A DNA stretch of 44,044 nucleotides from Pseudomonadota bacterium (GCA_021811085.1 JAJZPQ010000031.1:1-44044), one strand, 5' to 3'. Shown: positions 26,655-35,613, numbered from the stretch's first letter. Translations and numbers: made by a program. The notes: generated from the sequence alone by a model not told the origin.

Positions 26655-28148
26655 CTACTCTTTCAGCATGCGCCTGATGGCCGCCGCGGGTTCCTCGTCC
26701 TTCTGTTCTTTGGGCGAATCCGCACTCACGGCAGCGCCATCCTTGGCCGGCGCCTCGGGCTCAACCGGAAGATCGAGTTGGCGCCGGATTTCGTCGGCGC
26801 CCGAACCGCTGACTCCACCCTTCACCTTCGAGATGTTGTTGGTGACAATGCCGGGAAAGGCGATGACGATCGCGACCATGATGATCTGAATGCACACGAA
26901 CGGAATCGCGCCCCAGTAAATGTCGCCGGTCTTGATCTCCTTCGAGGCCACGCTGCGCAGATAGAACAGGGCGAAGCCGAACGGCGGGTGCAGGAACGAG
27001 GTCTGCATGTTCACGCCCAACAGCACGCCGAACCAGACGAGATCGATGCCCAGTTTCTGTGCCACCGGGGCGAGCAGCGGCACGATGATGAAGGCAATTT
27101 CGAAATAATCGAGAAAGAACGCCAGCACGAACACGAACAAGTTCACCACGATCAGGAAACCGAGTGCGCCGCCGGGCAGATCGGTCAGCAGACTCTCCAC
27201 CCATAGGTCACCGTTGACGCCGCGGAATACCAGGCTGAACACGGTCGAGCCGATGAGGATGAAAATCACGAAACTGGTCATGGTGGAGGTGGACTCGACC
27301 GCCTGCTTCATCAGGCTCCAGTCGAGCTTGCGCTTCATCAGCGCCAGGATGATGGCGCCGCTCGCGCCCATTGCGCCGCCTTCGGTGGGCGTGGCGACAC
27401 CGATGAATATGGTGCCGAGCACGAGAAAAATCAGCACCAGCGGCGGAATCAGGCAAGTCAGTACCCTGAACGCGAGCGCCCGTCCCTTGAGAGTGCGCGC
27501 CTCCAGCGGCAGCGCCGGCGCCGCTTCCGGCTTGAAGATGGACACGACGAGCACATAGGCCGCGTACATGCCCATCAACGTCAGGCCGGGAATCAGCGCG
27601 CCTTCGTACAGGTCGCCCACCGATGCGCCGAGCTGGTCGGCGAGAATGATCAGCACCAGCGAAGGCGGAATGATCTGCGCCAGCGTTCCCGAGGCCGCAA
27701 TCACCCCGGCGGCGAGCCGCTTGGAGTAGCCGTAGCGCATCATCACCGGCAGGGAAATCAGCCCCATCGCAATCACCGATGCGGCCACCACGCCGGTGGT
27801 CGCCGCAAGCAGGCCGCCCACAAAAACCACGGCGTAGGCGATACCGCCTCGCACCGCCCCGAACAGTTGCCCTATGGTATCGAGCAATTCCTCGGCCATG
27901 CCGCTGCGCTCGAGGATCAGCCCCATGAAGGTGAAGAACGGAATGGCGAGCAAGGTCGAATTACCCATGATGCCCAGCACCCGTTCAGGCAACGCCTGCA
28001 GTAGCGCCGCCGGCAGCAGTCCCATTTCGATTCCGATGAACCCGAACAGCAATCCATTCGCGGCCAGCGAGAACGCCACGGGGTAGCCGATCAGCAGCAC
28101 CACTACGAGGCCGCCGAACATCAATGGCGCCATCAGATCGGGCGACAT
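26655..28148 (-). CDS. TRAP transporter large permease (DctM family)
   Basis: A 497-residue integral membrane protein with about 12 hydrophobic segments. It forms the ion-coupled transport channel of a TRAP system. Family-typical stretches include PFFTFMGLILERSGMAEELLDTIG and GLISLPVMMRYGYSKRLAAGVIAASGTLAQIIPPSLVLI. The C-terminus has an extra charged, Pro/Ala-rich cytoplasmic tail (about 430-497) beyond the usual length of about 425. The start overlaps the DctQ stop (TAATG). It is the last gene of the AtzGE-DctQM operon. Confidence 0.95.
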   Translation of the reverse strand: MSPDLMAPLMFGGLVVVLLIGYPVAFSLAANGLLFGFIGIEMGLLPAALLQALPERVLGIMGNSTLLAIPFFTFMGLILERSGMAEELLDTIGQLFGAVRGGIAYAVVFVGGLLAATTGVVAASVIAMGLISLPVMMRYGYSKRLAAGVIAASGTLAQIIPPSLVLIILADQLGASVGDLYEGALIPGLTLMGMYAAYVLVVSIFKPEAAPALPLEARTLKGRALAFRVLTCLIPPLVLIFLVLGTIFIGVATPTEGGAMGASGAIILALMKRKLDWSLMKQAVESTSTMTSFVIFILIGSTVFSLVFRGVNGDLWVESLLTDLPGGALGFLIVVNLFVFVLAFFLDYFEIAFIIVPLLAPVAQKLGIDLVWFGVLLGVNMQTSFLHPPFGFALFYLRSVASKEIKTGDIYWGAIPFVCIQIIMVAIVIAFPGIVTNNISKVKGGVSGSGADEIRRQLDLPVEPEAPAKDGAAVSADSPKEQKDEEPAAAIRRMLKE

Positions 28149-28687
28149 TAGATGCTCTCCTGTCTGTGCTCGGCCGGATTCGCGATCAAGCCCTTGAGAA
28201 AAGCCGCGCGCTTGATCATCTCCGATACGCCCTGCAGCCCCAGCAGGAAGAAGGCGAGCGGGATCAGCAGCCTCACCGGCCAGCGTACCAGACCGCCCGA
28301 ATCGGAGGACATTTCATGCAGCTGAAACGAATTCTCCAGACTGGGCAAGCTGTACCAGGCGATGATCATGACCGCCGGCAGCAGCATGAATACGCTGCCG
28401 AATATGTCGATCCAGGCCTGGGTGCGCGGCGACAGTTTGCCGGCGATGACGTCGATGCGCACATGGGCATTGAGCTTGAGCGTGTAGGCCGCGACCAGCA
28501 GGAACATGGCCGAATTCAGGTACCACTGGAGCTCCAGCCAGGCGTTGGAGCTTAGATTGAAGGCATAGCGTATGAGCGCGTTGACGGTGCAGATGATCAC
28601 CGCCAGCAGAATCAGCCAGGACGACAGTTTGCCGATGCGCTCGTTTAGGGCGTCGATCAGCCGCGACAGATGAAGTAGCGTGCTCAT
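28148..28687 (-). CDS. TRAP transporter small permease (DctQ family)
   Basis: A 179-residue membrane protein with four predicted helices (about 20-40, 50-70, 90-112 and 140-160), typical of the DctQ subunit that pairs with DctM. It is translationally coupled to DctM by a 1-bp stop/start overlap. Upstream (28688-28804) is a 117-base gap with an imperfect hairpin (28763-28783), then the amidase gene on the same strand. Confidence 0.93.
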   Translation of the reverse strand: MSTLLHLSRLIDALNERIGKLSSWLILLAVIICTVNALIRYAFNLSSNAWLELQWYLNSAMFLLVAAYTLKLNAHVRIDVIAGKLSPRTQAWIDIFGSVFMLLPAVMIIAWYSLPSLENSFQLHEMSSDSGGLVRWPVRLLIPLAFFLLGLQGVSEMIKRAAFLKGLIANPAEHRQESI

Positions 28688-28804
28688 GGGGTTCCAAAAA
28701 TTTCTTGTTTAGATCGGCATCAGGTGTGCCTCCCCGTGAGCAAAAGCAATATCCGTACCCACGACGGTCGGTTTTCCGCCGTCCTCTTTATCCTGTTGCA
28801 TTTG

Positions 28805-30259
28805 TCAATGCATGCACACTGGCGCGGAAGAGGACGGCAATGCGCTCGCAACCGGCGCGGAAACCATGCCCTCTTTCTCCAGAAATGCAGCGACGCGCAG
28901 CGCGACCGCTTCCTTCCAAGGTGCGGCGATGACCTGCACGCCGATCGGCATCCTGCCCGGTTGATGCAGCGGCACTACCACCACCGGCAGGCCGACAAAT
29001 GAAATCGGCTGGGTCAGCAGGCCCATGCTGGGGCGCGTCGGCACTTCCGTGCCGGCGACTGTCATCGTTTCCTGGCCGATGCGTGTGGCATGGCGCGGTG
29101 TTGCCGCAGCGAGCAGCACGTCGCAGTCGCGGAACAATTCCAGGACTTGCGCGCGGTACCAACTGCGAAAACGCTGCGCCTGCAGGTACCAGGCTGCCGG
29201 AATGAGTGCGCCGGCGAGAAAGCGCTCGCGCGTCATCGGGTCGAAATCGCAGGCACGCTTTTTCAGGTCGGGTAGATGCAGATTGCCGCCCTCGCTGGCG
29301 CTGATCACGAATGCGGCGGCGCGGGCGCGCGCCGCTTCCGGAATATCGATTCGGCGGCTTGCCCCCAGGGCCCGCGCCACGCTGGCGACGGCCTCCAGCG
29401 CTTCAGGTTCGGCGTTTTCCTCGAAGTATCCCCCGGCAACGGCGATGCGCAGAGCGGCGATTCCCGCATGCAGCCCGGACGCGGCTGGCTCGATGGCAGG
29501 GGCGGAGTAAGCCGGATCGCCTGCGTCAGTAAACTGAAGCGCATCGTAAGCAGCCGCAAGGTCGGCGGCGGAACGCGCGAACGGTCCGAGATGATCCAGG
29601 CTCGCCACGAACGGATAGGACCCCCTGCGCGAGAGCCGGCCGTAAGTAGGCTTCAAGCCGAAGATGCCGCACAGGGAGGACGGCACACGGATCGAACCGT
29701 TGGTGTCCGAGCCCAGCGCGATCGGCACCAGACCGGCGGCCACCGCCGCAGCCGAGCCGCCGGAGGAGCCGCCGGCGGTGCGACTCGGGTCGTGCGGATT
29801 GCGCGTCGGCCCGTAATGCGTGTTTTCCGTGGTGAAACCGTAGGCATACTCGTCCATGTTGAGCGCGCCCAGCAGGACTGCGCCGGCTGCGCGCATGCGC
29901 GCGACCAGCACCGCGTCCTGCTTTGCCGGCGGCCGGTCGCGATTGATTCTGGATCCAGCGAGCGTAGTCAACCCCTGCACGTCGAACAGATTTTTTACCG
30001 CGTAAGGTACGCCGGCGAGCGGTGGAAGCGCGGCGCCCGCCTTGTCCGCCGAGGAGTTTTTCAACAATAGGGCGCGTTGTGCATCCACCGCCGCGGCTTC
30101 GGCCAGCGCCCGTTCGCGCGTGATTTCGGTGAAGCAGTTGTATTTCGCGTCGAGGCAGTCGATGCGATCCAGCGCCGCCTGTGCTATTTCACGCGCGCTC
30201 GCCCTGCCGCCGGCAACCGCGGCGGCGATTTCCAGGGCCGTGCTCTCAGGGCCGATCAT
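28805..30259 (-). CDS. AtzE-type amidase (amidase signature family)
   Basis: A 484-residue amidase with the Ser-cisSer-Lys triad: Lys89 (GVPYAVKNLFDV), Ser165 (AGGSSGGSAAA) and Ser189 (GSDTNGSIRVPSS). The two Ser are 24 residues apart, as usual in the family. It resembles AtzE, the catalytic subunit of 1-carboxybiuret hydrolase, and HpxY-like amidases; the actual substrate is unknown. The ATG at 30259 lies inside the end of the AtzG-like gene (14-bp overlap), so the two are coupled and likely form one enzyme. It is co-oriented with TRAP permease genes, suggesting that the imported compound is hydrolysed by this enzyme. Confidence 0.9.
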   Translation of the reverse strand: MIGPESTALEIAAAVAGGRASAREIAQAALDRIDCLDAKYNCFTEITRERALAEAAAVDAQRALLLKNSSADKAGAALPPLAGVPYAVKNLFDVQGLTTLAGSRINRDRPPAKQDAVLVARMRAAGAVLLGALNMDEYAYGFTTENTHYGPTRNPHDPSRTAGGSSGGSAAAVAAGLVPIALGSDTNGSIRVPSSLCGIFGLKPTYGRLSRRGSYPFVASLDHLGPFARSAADLAAAYDALQFTDAGDPAYSAPAIEPAASGLHAGIAALRIAVAGGYFEENAEPEALEAVASVARALGASRRIDIPEAARARAAAFVISASEGGNLHLPDLKKRACDFDPMTRERFLAGALIPAAWYLQAQRFRSWYRAQVLELFRDCDVLLAAATPRHATRIGQETMTVAGTEVPTRPSMGLLTQPISFVGLPVVVVPLHQPGRMPIGVQVIAAPWKEAVALRVAAFLEKEGMVSAPVASALPSSSAPVCMH

Positions 30260-30458
30260 GGCTGAACACAGGCGCAAGCTCCACTTCTTCGCCGAGTGGA
30301 AATTCCATTACCGTCTGCGCCAGATTGGCGATACGCTCGAAATTGATCAAGACGCCGGGCCTGTGCTCTGCGTCTATCGTCAAACCGAGCGCCGCCGCAT
30401 TGGCGTCCACCATGGACTCGATGTCAGCGTGATGCAGTTGCTTCTGTGTTGGCGCCAT
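30246..30458 (-). CDS. AtzG-like small amidase subunit (DUF4089)
   Basis: A 70-residue protein resembling DUF4089/AtzG proteins, which stabilise and complete AtzE-type amidases. Typical features are a helical body (AALGLTIDAEHRPGVLINFERIANLAQTVMEFPL) and a C-terminal acidic/Pro segment (EEVELAPVFS). AAAGGA lies before the ATG at 30458. It overlaps the amidase gene by 14 bases and is the first gene after a minus-strand sigma54 promoter (30496-30511). Confidence 0.85.
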   Translation of the reverse strand: MAPTQKQLHHADIESMVDANAAALGLTIDAEHRPGVLINFERIANLAQTVMEFPLGEEVELAPVFSHDRP

Positions 30459-30495
30459 CCGTTTTTCCTTTAGGGCAGCGGCTGGTTCTCCGACA

Positions 30496-30511
30496 CGCAA
30501 GCTGCATGCCA
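30496..30511 (-). promoter_or_regulatory. Sigma54 promoter of the AtzGE-TRAP permease operon
   Basis: The minus strand reads TGGCATGCAGCTTGCG, with TGGCA and TTGC elements and exact GG-N10-GC spacing. Transcription should start near 30485, about 27 bases before the ATG at 30458. Confidence 0.7.
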
Positions 30512-30522
30512 GTGACCTTGGC

Positions 30523-30553
30523 GCAATGCATCCGCCGCGGAACTCTGCATTGC
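30523..30553. promoter_or_regulatory. GCAATGCA-N15-TGCATTGC inverted repeat, candidate activator site
   Basis: Perfect 8-bp arms separated by 15 bases, lying between the two divergent sigma54 promoters. The arms contain TGCA cores like NtrC sites, but the spacing is not that of an NtrC box. Confidence 0.45.
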
Positions 30554-30585
30554 ACGTCCGGTCGCGGTGCATAGAGTCAAGGATC

Positions 30586-30600
30586 GCACCAATTCGATGC
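30586..30600. promoter_or_regulatory. NtrC-like site between divergent sigma54 promoters
   Basis: GCAC-CAATTCG-ATGC keeps the GCAC-N7-GTGC frame with one mismatch. It shares the 10-mer CGCACCAATT with the box upstream of glnA (24364-24373). It is 47 bases upstream of the plus-strand -24 element and 75 bases from the minus-strand one. Confidence 0.55.
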
Positions 30601-30646
30601 ACGACGCCGCTATGCAGCTCCCTCTTGCGCCTGCTGTTGCATTGCG

Positions 30647-30662
30647 TGGCACGGCGCTTGCT
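30647..30662 (+). promoter_or_regulatory. Consensus-perfect sigma54 promoter of the Dpp/amidase operon
   Basis: TGGCACGGCGCTTGCT matches TGGCACG-N4-TTGCT at every position. Transcription should start near 30674, about 105 bases before the ATG at 30779. Confidence 0.85.
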
Positions 30663-30778
30663 TTGTACTTCCCCTGTGAAATCCTAAGGACAACGAGCGA
30701 CCCATCGGTACGAATCCGAGTATTTCGGCAATCCGCATCCTGGTTCGCTTCACGTCTCACTAAACCAGGGAGTTTCTT

Positions 30779-32383
30779 ATGTACTGTTCGTTGCTGTTGA
30801 AGCGGGCTCGGCTCGCACTTGCGTCGGCACTGCTGCTGGCTGCGCTGCCGGCCGGCGCACAAACCACGCTGCGCATCGGCATGACCGCAGCCGACATTCC
30901 CGCGACCACCAGCCAGCCCGACAGCGGCTTCGAAGGCAACCGCTTCGCCGGGCTCACGCTGTTCGATGCGCTCACCCTGTGGGATCTTTCCTCGGCCGAG
31001 AAGCCCAGCGTGGTCATCCCCGGTCTCGCCGAGAGCTGGGCGGTGGACGCCAAAGACAAGACCAAGTGGGTGTTCAAGCTGCGCAAAGGCGTGAAGTTCC
31101 ACGACGGCACCGCTTTCAACGCCGACGCGGCGATTTTCAACTTTGAGAAGGTGCTCGACAAGTCGAAGCCGCATTACGATGCGCGCCTGGTCGCGCAAAC
31201 GCTGCCGCGCATGCCGACCTTGAAGGGCGCGACCAAGGTCGACGATTACACCATCATCGTCGAGACCAGCGAGCCGGACGCGTTCCTGCCGTTCAACCTC
31301 ACCAATTTGTTCATGGCGAGCCCCGCGGCCTGGGCGAAGACCAGGAGCTGGACCGAGTTCGCCAAGGCGCCCGTAGGCAGCGGCCCGTGGAAGTTCGTGC
31401 GCCTGGTGCCGCGCGAGCGGCTCGAATTGGAGAAGTTCACCGGGTACTGGAACAAGAACCGCGTGCCGAAGACCGACCGCATGGTGCTGATACCCATGCC
31501 CGAGCCGAACACGCGCGTCGCGGCCTTGCTCTCGGGACAGGTGGACTGGATCGAGGCGCCGCCGTCCGACGCTATTCCGCAGCTGCGTTCCAAGGGCTAC
31601 CAGATCACCTCCAACCCTTACCCGCACACCTGGCCCTGGCAGTTGAACGTCGCGCCCGGCTCGCCGTTCGCCGACAAGCGCGTGCGCCAGGCGCTGCAGC
31701 TAGCCGTCGACCGCGAGGGCCTGCGCCGCCTGCTCGGCTTCAACGCCATTGCCGCCAAGGGCGTGGTGTTCGAGAACCACCCCTGGTTCGGCAAGCCGAA
31801 GTTCGAGGTGAAATACGATCCGGTTACAGCCAGGAAGCTGCTCGCCGAAGCCGGCTACGGACCGGGCAAACGGCTCAAGATGAAGGTGCAGATCTCCGCT
31901 TCCGGCTCCGGCCAGATGCAGCCGATCGCGATGAACGAGTACATCCAGCAGCAGTTGAAGGAGATCGGCGTCGACGTCGAGTTCGACGTGATCGTGTGGG
32001 AGACGCTATTCAACAACTGGCGCCTCGGCGCAAAGGACCCGGCGGCCCGCGGCGCGGACGCGATCAATGTGTCCTTCGCCTGGCAGGATCCGTTCTTCGG
32101 CTTCGCGCGTTTCTACGACAGCCGCATGGTCGCGCCGCGCTCCGTCAACTGGGGCTGGATCCAGGATGCGGAAATGGACAAGCTCGTCGCCAAGGCGCGC
32201 GGCTCGTTCGACGCCAAGGCGCGCGACATCGCCCTGTCGAAAGTGCACGAGCGCGCGGTCGAAGAGTCCTACTTCCTCTTCTGGGTGCATGACGTCGGAC
32301 CGCGCGCGCTGTCGCCCAAGGTGAAGGGCTTCGTGCAGGCGAAGAACTGGTTCCAGGATTTCTCCACGGTTTCGATGCAATAG
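30779..32383 (+). CDS. Dpp/Opp-type ABC transporter substrate-binding protein
   Basis: A 534-residue family 5 extracellular binding protein with a signal peptide (about 1-28, ending PAGAQ). Family features include GLAESWAVDAKDKTKWVFKL, GVKFHDGTAFNADA and FADKRVRQALQLAVDREGL. It is the first gene of an operon with two permeases, two ATPases, an AtzG-like protein, an amidase and a formamidase. The cargo is therefore probably a small peptide- or amide-like nitrogen compound. Its C-terminal end closely resembles the partial gene at the right edge of the window. Confidence 0.93.
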   Translation: MYCSLLLKRARLALASALLLAALPAGAQTTLRIGMTAADIPATTSQPDSGFEGNRFAGLTLFDALTLWDLSSAEKPSVVIPGLAESWAVDAKDKTKWVFKLRKGVKFHDGTAFNADAAIFNFEKVLDKSKPHYDARLVAQTLPRMPTLKGATKVDDYTIIVETSEPDAFLPFNLTNLFMASPAAWAKTRSWTEFAKAPVGSGPWKFVRLVPRERLELEKFTGYWNKNRVPKTDRMVLIPMPEPNTRVAALLSGQVDWIEAPPSDAIPQLRSKGYQITSNPYPHTWPWQLNVAPGSPFADKRVRQALQLAVDREGLRRLLGFNAIAAKGVVFENHPWFGKPKFEVKYDPVTARKLLAEAGYGPGKRLKMKVQISASGSGQMQPIAMNEYIQQQLKEIGVDVEFDVIVWETLFNNWRLGAKDPAARGADAINVSFAWQDPFFGFARFYDSRMVAPRSVNWGWIQDAEMDKLVAKARGSFDAKARDIALSKVHERAVEESYFLFWVHDVGPRALSPKVKGFVQAKNWFQDFSTVSMQ

Positions 32384-32396
32384 ACAGGACAGTCTC

Positions 32397-32427
32397 AACC
32401 GCCCGCAGCCCGAATCTGCGGGCGGTT
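32397..32427 (+). terminator. Intercistronic hairpin after the binding-protein gene
   Basis: AACCGCCCGCAG and CTGCGGGCGGTT form a perfect 12-bp stem with a 7-base loop, followed by TGGTT rather than a full T run. Such hairpins between binding-protein and permease genes often give partial termination or mRNA protection, yielding excess binding protein. Confidence 0.6.
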
Positions 32428-32442
32428 TGGTTCCAAAAAAAC

Positions 32443-33390
32443 ATGTTCTACTATCTGCTCAAGCGGCTCGCCCTGGTCATCCCGATCGCGCTATCGGTGA
32501 CCATCGTCTGCTTCTCGCTGGTCTACATCGCGCCCGGCGACCCGCTGTCGGCGATCCTGCCCTCCGACGCCTCGATCGAACTGATCGACAAGCTGAAAAA
32601 GGACTACGGCCTGGACAAGCCGATTCCGGTGCAGTACGCGATCTGGCTCGGTCGCGCGGTGCAGGGCGATCTCGGCACCTCCATCGCCACCGGCCGCCCG
32701 GTCAACGCCGAACTCGGCCGCGCGATTTTCAACACGCTGATCCTGGCGCTGTTCGGATCGCTCATCGGCTTCTCCCTCGGCCTCGCCTTCGGCACCATCG
32801 CCGGCTATCGACAGGGCACCTGGATCGACAAGAGCGTCACCGCGCTCGCGGTGGCGGGCGTGTCGGTGCCGCACTACTGGCTCGGCATGGTGATGGTGAT
32901 CGTCTTCTCCGTCTACTTCAATATGCTCCCGGCCATGGGCGCCGGCCCCGGCGGCGACTGGATCTGGGACGCAGAGCACCTGAAGTACGTGGTGTTGCCG
33001 GCGATCACCATCTCGGTGATTCCGACCGCGATCGTCACGCGCACCGTGCGCGCGCTGGTGGCCGACATCCTCGGCCGCGAGTTCGTCATCGCGCTGCGCG
33101 CCAAGGGCCTCACCGACCGCGGCGTGTTCTGGCACGTGGTCAAGAATGCGGCGCCCACTTCGCTGGCGGTCATGGGCGTGCAACTGGGCTACCTGATGGG
33201 CGGATCGATCCTGGTCGAGACGGTGTTCTCCTGGCCGGGCTCGGGCTTCCTCCTCAACACCGCGATCTTCCAGCGCGACATCCCGCTGCTGCAGGGAACC
33301 ATACTCGCGCTGGCGCTTTTTTTCGTCAGCCTGAACCTCATCGTTGACCTGGTGCAGACTGCGCTCGATCCGCGCATCCGGCGCGCATGA
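32443..33390 (+). CDS. Dpp/Opp-type ABC permease (DppB-like)
   Basis: A 315-residue inner-membrane permease with about six helices. It has an N-terminal YLLKRLALVIPIALSVTIVCF segment and the ATPase-contact motif EFVIALRAKGLTDRGVFWHVVKNA. It pairs with the following DppC-like gene (4-bp overlap, ATGA) to form the channel. Confidence 0.94.
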   Translation: MFYYLLKRLALVIPIALSVTIVCFSLVYIAPGDPLSAILPSDASIELIDKLKKDYGLDKPIPVQYAIWLGRAVQGDLGTSIATGRPVNAELGRAIFNTLILALFGSLIGFSLGLAFGTIAGYRQGTWIDKSVTALAVAGVSVPHYWLGMVMVIVFSVYFNMLPAMGAGPGGDWIWDAEHLKYVVLPAITISVIPTAIVTRTVRALVADILGREFVIALRAKGLTDRGVFWHVVKNAAPTSLAVMGVQLGYLMGGSILVETVFSWPGSGFLLNTAIFQRDIPLLQGTILALALFFVSLNLIVDLVQTALDPRIRRA

Positions 33391-34322
33391 GCATGCCCTC
33401 TCCCGCGACCAGCGAACTCGACCTGCGCGGCGCCGCGCCTGCGCCGGTGTTCGACCCCGCAACGGCGCTGGTCGCGCAGGCGACCCGGGGCTATTGGCGC
33501 ACCGTGCTCGCGCGCATTTTGCGCGACAAAGTCACCGTGGCCTGCGCTCTGCTGCTGCTCGCGATCGTGTTGCTGGCGGTGTTCGCGCCCTTGCTTGCGC
33601 TGGCGGATCCGTTCAAAGGTTCCATTCTGAGGCGCCTGCTGCCAATCGGCAGCGAGGGCTTCCTGCTCGGCACGGATGAACTCGGCCGCGACATGCTGAC
33701 GCGCCTGATCTACGGCGGCCGGCTCTCTCTCGTCATGGGCATCACCCCGGTGATCAATGCGCTTTTGATCGGCGCCTTTCTCGGCGTCGTCGGCGGCTTC
33801 ATGGGCGGAAAGATCAACACCCTGATCATGCGCACCATCGACGTGTTCTACGCCTTTCCCTCGGTGCTGCTCGCGGTGGCGATATCCGGGGCGCTGGGCG
33901 CGGGCATTTTCAACGCCATGGTGGCGCTGACCGTGGTGTTCATCCCGCCGGTCGCGCGCGTGGCCGAATCCGTGACGACGCAGGTGATGAGCCTCGATTT
34001 CGTCGAGGCGGCGCGCGCCTCGGGCGCGTCGAGCTTCACCATCATCCGCGTGCACATCCTCGGCAACGTGCTCGGGCCGGTGTTCATTTACGCCACCAGC
34101 CTGATCTCGGTGTCGATGATCCTCGCCTCCGGCCTGTCGTTCCTGGGCCTGGGCACCAAGCCTCCCGAACCCGAGTGGGGCCTGATGCTGAATACGCTGC
34201 GCACCGCGATCTATCTCAACCCGGGCGTAGCGGCGCTGCCCGGCGCGATGATTTTCATGGTGTCGATCTGCTTCAACATGATGTCGGACGGCCTGCGCGC
34301 GGCAATGGACGTGACCCAATGA
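33387..34322 (+). CDS. Dpp/Opp-type ABC permease (DppC-like)
   Basis: A 311-residue inner-membrane permease with the N-terminal extension typical of DppC proteins (about 1-50). The channel domain carries LLGTDELGRDMLTRLIYGGR and the ATPase-contact motif DFVEAARASGASSFTIIRVHIL. Its start overlaps the upstream permease stop, and its stop overlaps the next ATPase start, both by ATGA. Confidence 0.94.
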   Translation: MSMPSPATSELDLRGAAPAPVFDPATALVAQATRGYWRTVLARILRDKVTVACALLLLAIVLLAVFAPLLALADPFKGSILRRLLPIGSEGFLLGTDELGRDMLTRLIYGGRLSLVMGITPVINALLIGAFLGVVGGFMGGKINTLIMRTIDVFYAFPSVLLAVAISGALGAGIFNAMVALTVVFIPPVARVAESVTTQVMSLDFVEAARASGASSFTIIRVHILGNVLGPVFIYATSLISVSMILASGLSFLGLGTKPPEPEWGLMLNTLRTAIYLNPGVAALPGAMIFMVSICFNMMSDGLRAAMDVTQ

Positions 34323-35389
34323 GCACGCACGACAGGAGCACCAACGTCGCGAGCAGCAACGACAGTCCGCGGCCGGTTCTAGACGTGCGCGAGCTGCGCA
34401 AGTACTTCCCGCTGAGCAGCGGCATTTTCAACAAGCGCGCGGGCACCGTGCACGCGGTGGACGACATCTCGTTCTCGGTGATGGCGGGCGAGACGCTCGG
34501 CATCGTCGGCGAATCCGGCTGCGGCAAGTCGACCACTGCGCGCCTGCTGATGCGCCTGATCGAGCCGGATGCCGGCCGCGTGCTGCTCGATGGCAGGGGC
34601 ATCGCCGAGCCCGCGCCGCATGGCTTGGCCATCGGCGAAGTCCGCCGCCAGATGCAGATGGTGTTCCAGGACTCCTTCGCTTCGCTCAATCCGCGCCTGA
34701 CGATCGAGGATTCGATCGCGTTCGGACCGGTCGTGCACGGCCTGCCGCGGCGGCAGGCGAAAGCGCGGGCGCGCGAACTGCTCGCCCGGGTGGGCCTCGC
34801 GCCAGAGCGCTATGCCGCGCGCTATCCGCACGAACTCTCCGGCGGCCAGCGCCAGCGCATCAACATCGCCCGCGCGCTGGCGCTCGAGCCGCGCATCGTG
34901 ATCCTCGACGAAGCGGTTTCCGCGCTGGACAAGTCGGTCGAGGCGCAGGTGCTGAACCTGCTGCTGGACCTGAAGCGGGAATTCGGCCTCACCTATCTCT
35001 TCATCTCCCACGACCTGAACGTGGTGCGCTACATGAGCGACCGCGTGATGGTGATGTATCTCGGCAAGATCGCCGAGATCGGGCCGGTCGAAGCCATTTT
35101 CGGCGGCACCGCGCATCCGTACACGAAAGCGCTGCTGTCGGCGATGCCGTCGATGGACCCGGCGCGGCGCACGCAGAAGCCGCCGCTGACGGGCGACCCC
35201 CCGAGCCCTATCGATCCACCGCCCGGCTGCCGTTTCCGCACGCGTTGCCTGTACGCCGAGGACGTCTGCGCGCGGCTCGATCCGCAGCTGGTCATCGCCG
35301 GCTCGCCCGATCACCGCGTTGCCTGCGAGATCCTGCGGCCGGCGTCCGGCCACAGCCTGGCCGCGCCTGCCATCGCGCACGCCGCCTGA
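34319..35389 (+). CDS. Dpp/Opp-type ABC ATPase (DppF-like)
   Basis: A 356-residue ATPase: Walker A GESGCGKST, signature ELSGGQRQRI, Walker B IVILDEAVSALD. The C-terminal oligopeptide-transporter extension has the Cys cluster GCRFRTRCLYAEDVC. The start at ATG 34319 (overlapping the permease stop) is preferred over longer frames that read into the permease gene. Confidence 0.94.
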   Translation: MSTHDRSTNVASSNDSPRPVLDVRELRKYFPLSSGIFNKRAGTVHAVDDISFSVMAGETLGIVGESGCGKSTTARLLMRLIEPDAGRVLLDGRGIAEPAPHGLAIGEVRRQMQMVFQDSFASLNPRLTIEDSIAFGPVVHGLPRRQAKARARELLARVGLAPERYAARYPHELSGGQRQRINIARALALEPRIVILDEAVSALDKSVEAQVLNLLLDLKREFGLTYLFISHDLNVVRYMSDRVMVMYLGKIAEIGPVEAIFGGTAHPYTKALLSAMPSMDPARRTQKPPLTGDPPSPIDPPPGCRFRTRCLYAEDVCARLDPQLVIAGSPDHRVACEILRPASGHSLAAPAIAHAA

Positions 35390-35415
35390 ATGTATTTGCT
35401 CAACACGGAGACTAC

Positions 35416-35613
35416 ATGAGTCAGAAGTTCACCGCCGATGCCGTCACCCCGCTGCTTGCGCTGGTCGGGACCAACATCGAGCCCGCGCGGGCGGCAAACG
35501 TCGCCGAAGCGCTGGCCACCCAGGTGTCTGCCGCGAACGCGGTGTATGCGAGTCTGCCGTTCGAAGCCGAGCCCGCTGGCTACCTCCACGCATGCGCCAA
35601 GGCGGCGCCATGA
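35416..35613 (+). CDS. AtzG-like small amidase partner
   Basis: A 65-residue protein. It has a helical body (LLALVGTNIEPARAANVAEAL) and a C-terminal FEAEPAGYLHAC segment that align by pattern with AtzG/DUF4089 proteins, including the one at 30246-30458. The similarity is weaker than for that copy. Its stop overlaps the start of the following amidase gene by four bases (ATGA), the usual AtzG-AtzE arrangement. It lies 26 bases after the ATPase gene. Confidence 0.72.
   Translation: MSQKFTADAVTPLLALVGTNIEPARAANVAEALATQVSAANAVYASLPFEAEPAGYLHACAKAAP

Larger units (their letters stand above)
30459..30778. other. Divergent sigma54 control region of two amide-uptake operons
   Basis: About 320 bases without a gene. 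Minus- and plus-strand sigma54 promoters (30496-30511 and 30647-30662) face outward. Between their -24 elements lie an 8-bp inverted repeat (30523-30553) and an NtrC-like box (30586-30600), both placed to serve either promoter. The plus-strand leader is about 105 bases. Confidence 0.65.

Noticed and set aside
30551-30571. GCAC...GTGC at 30553-30570 as an NtrC box
   Set aside because: The half-sites are separated by more than the 7 bases of the NtrC core.
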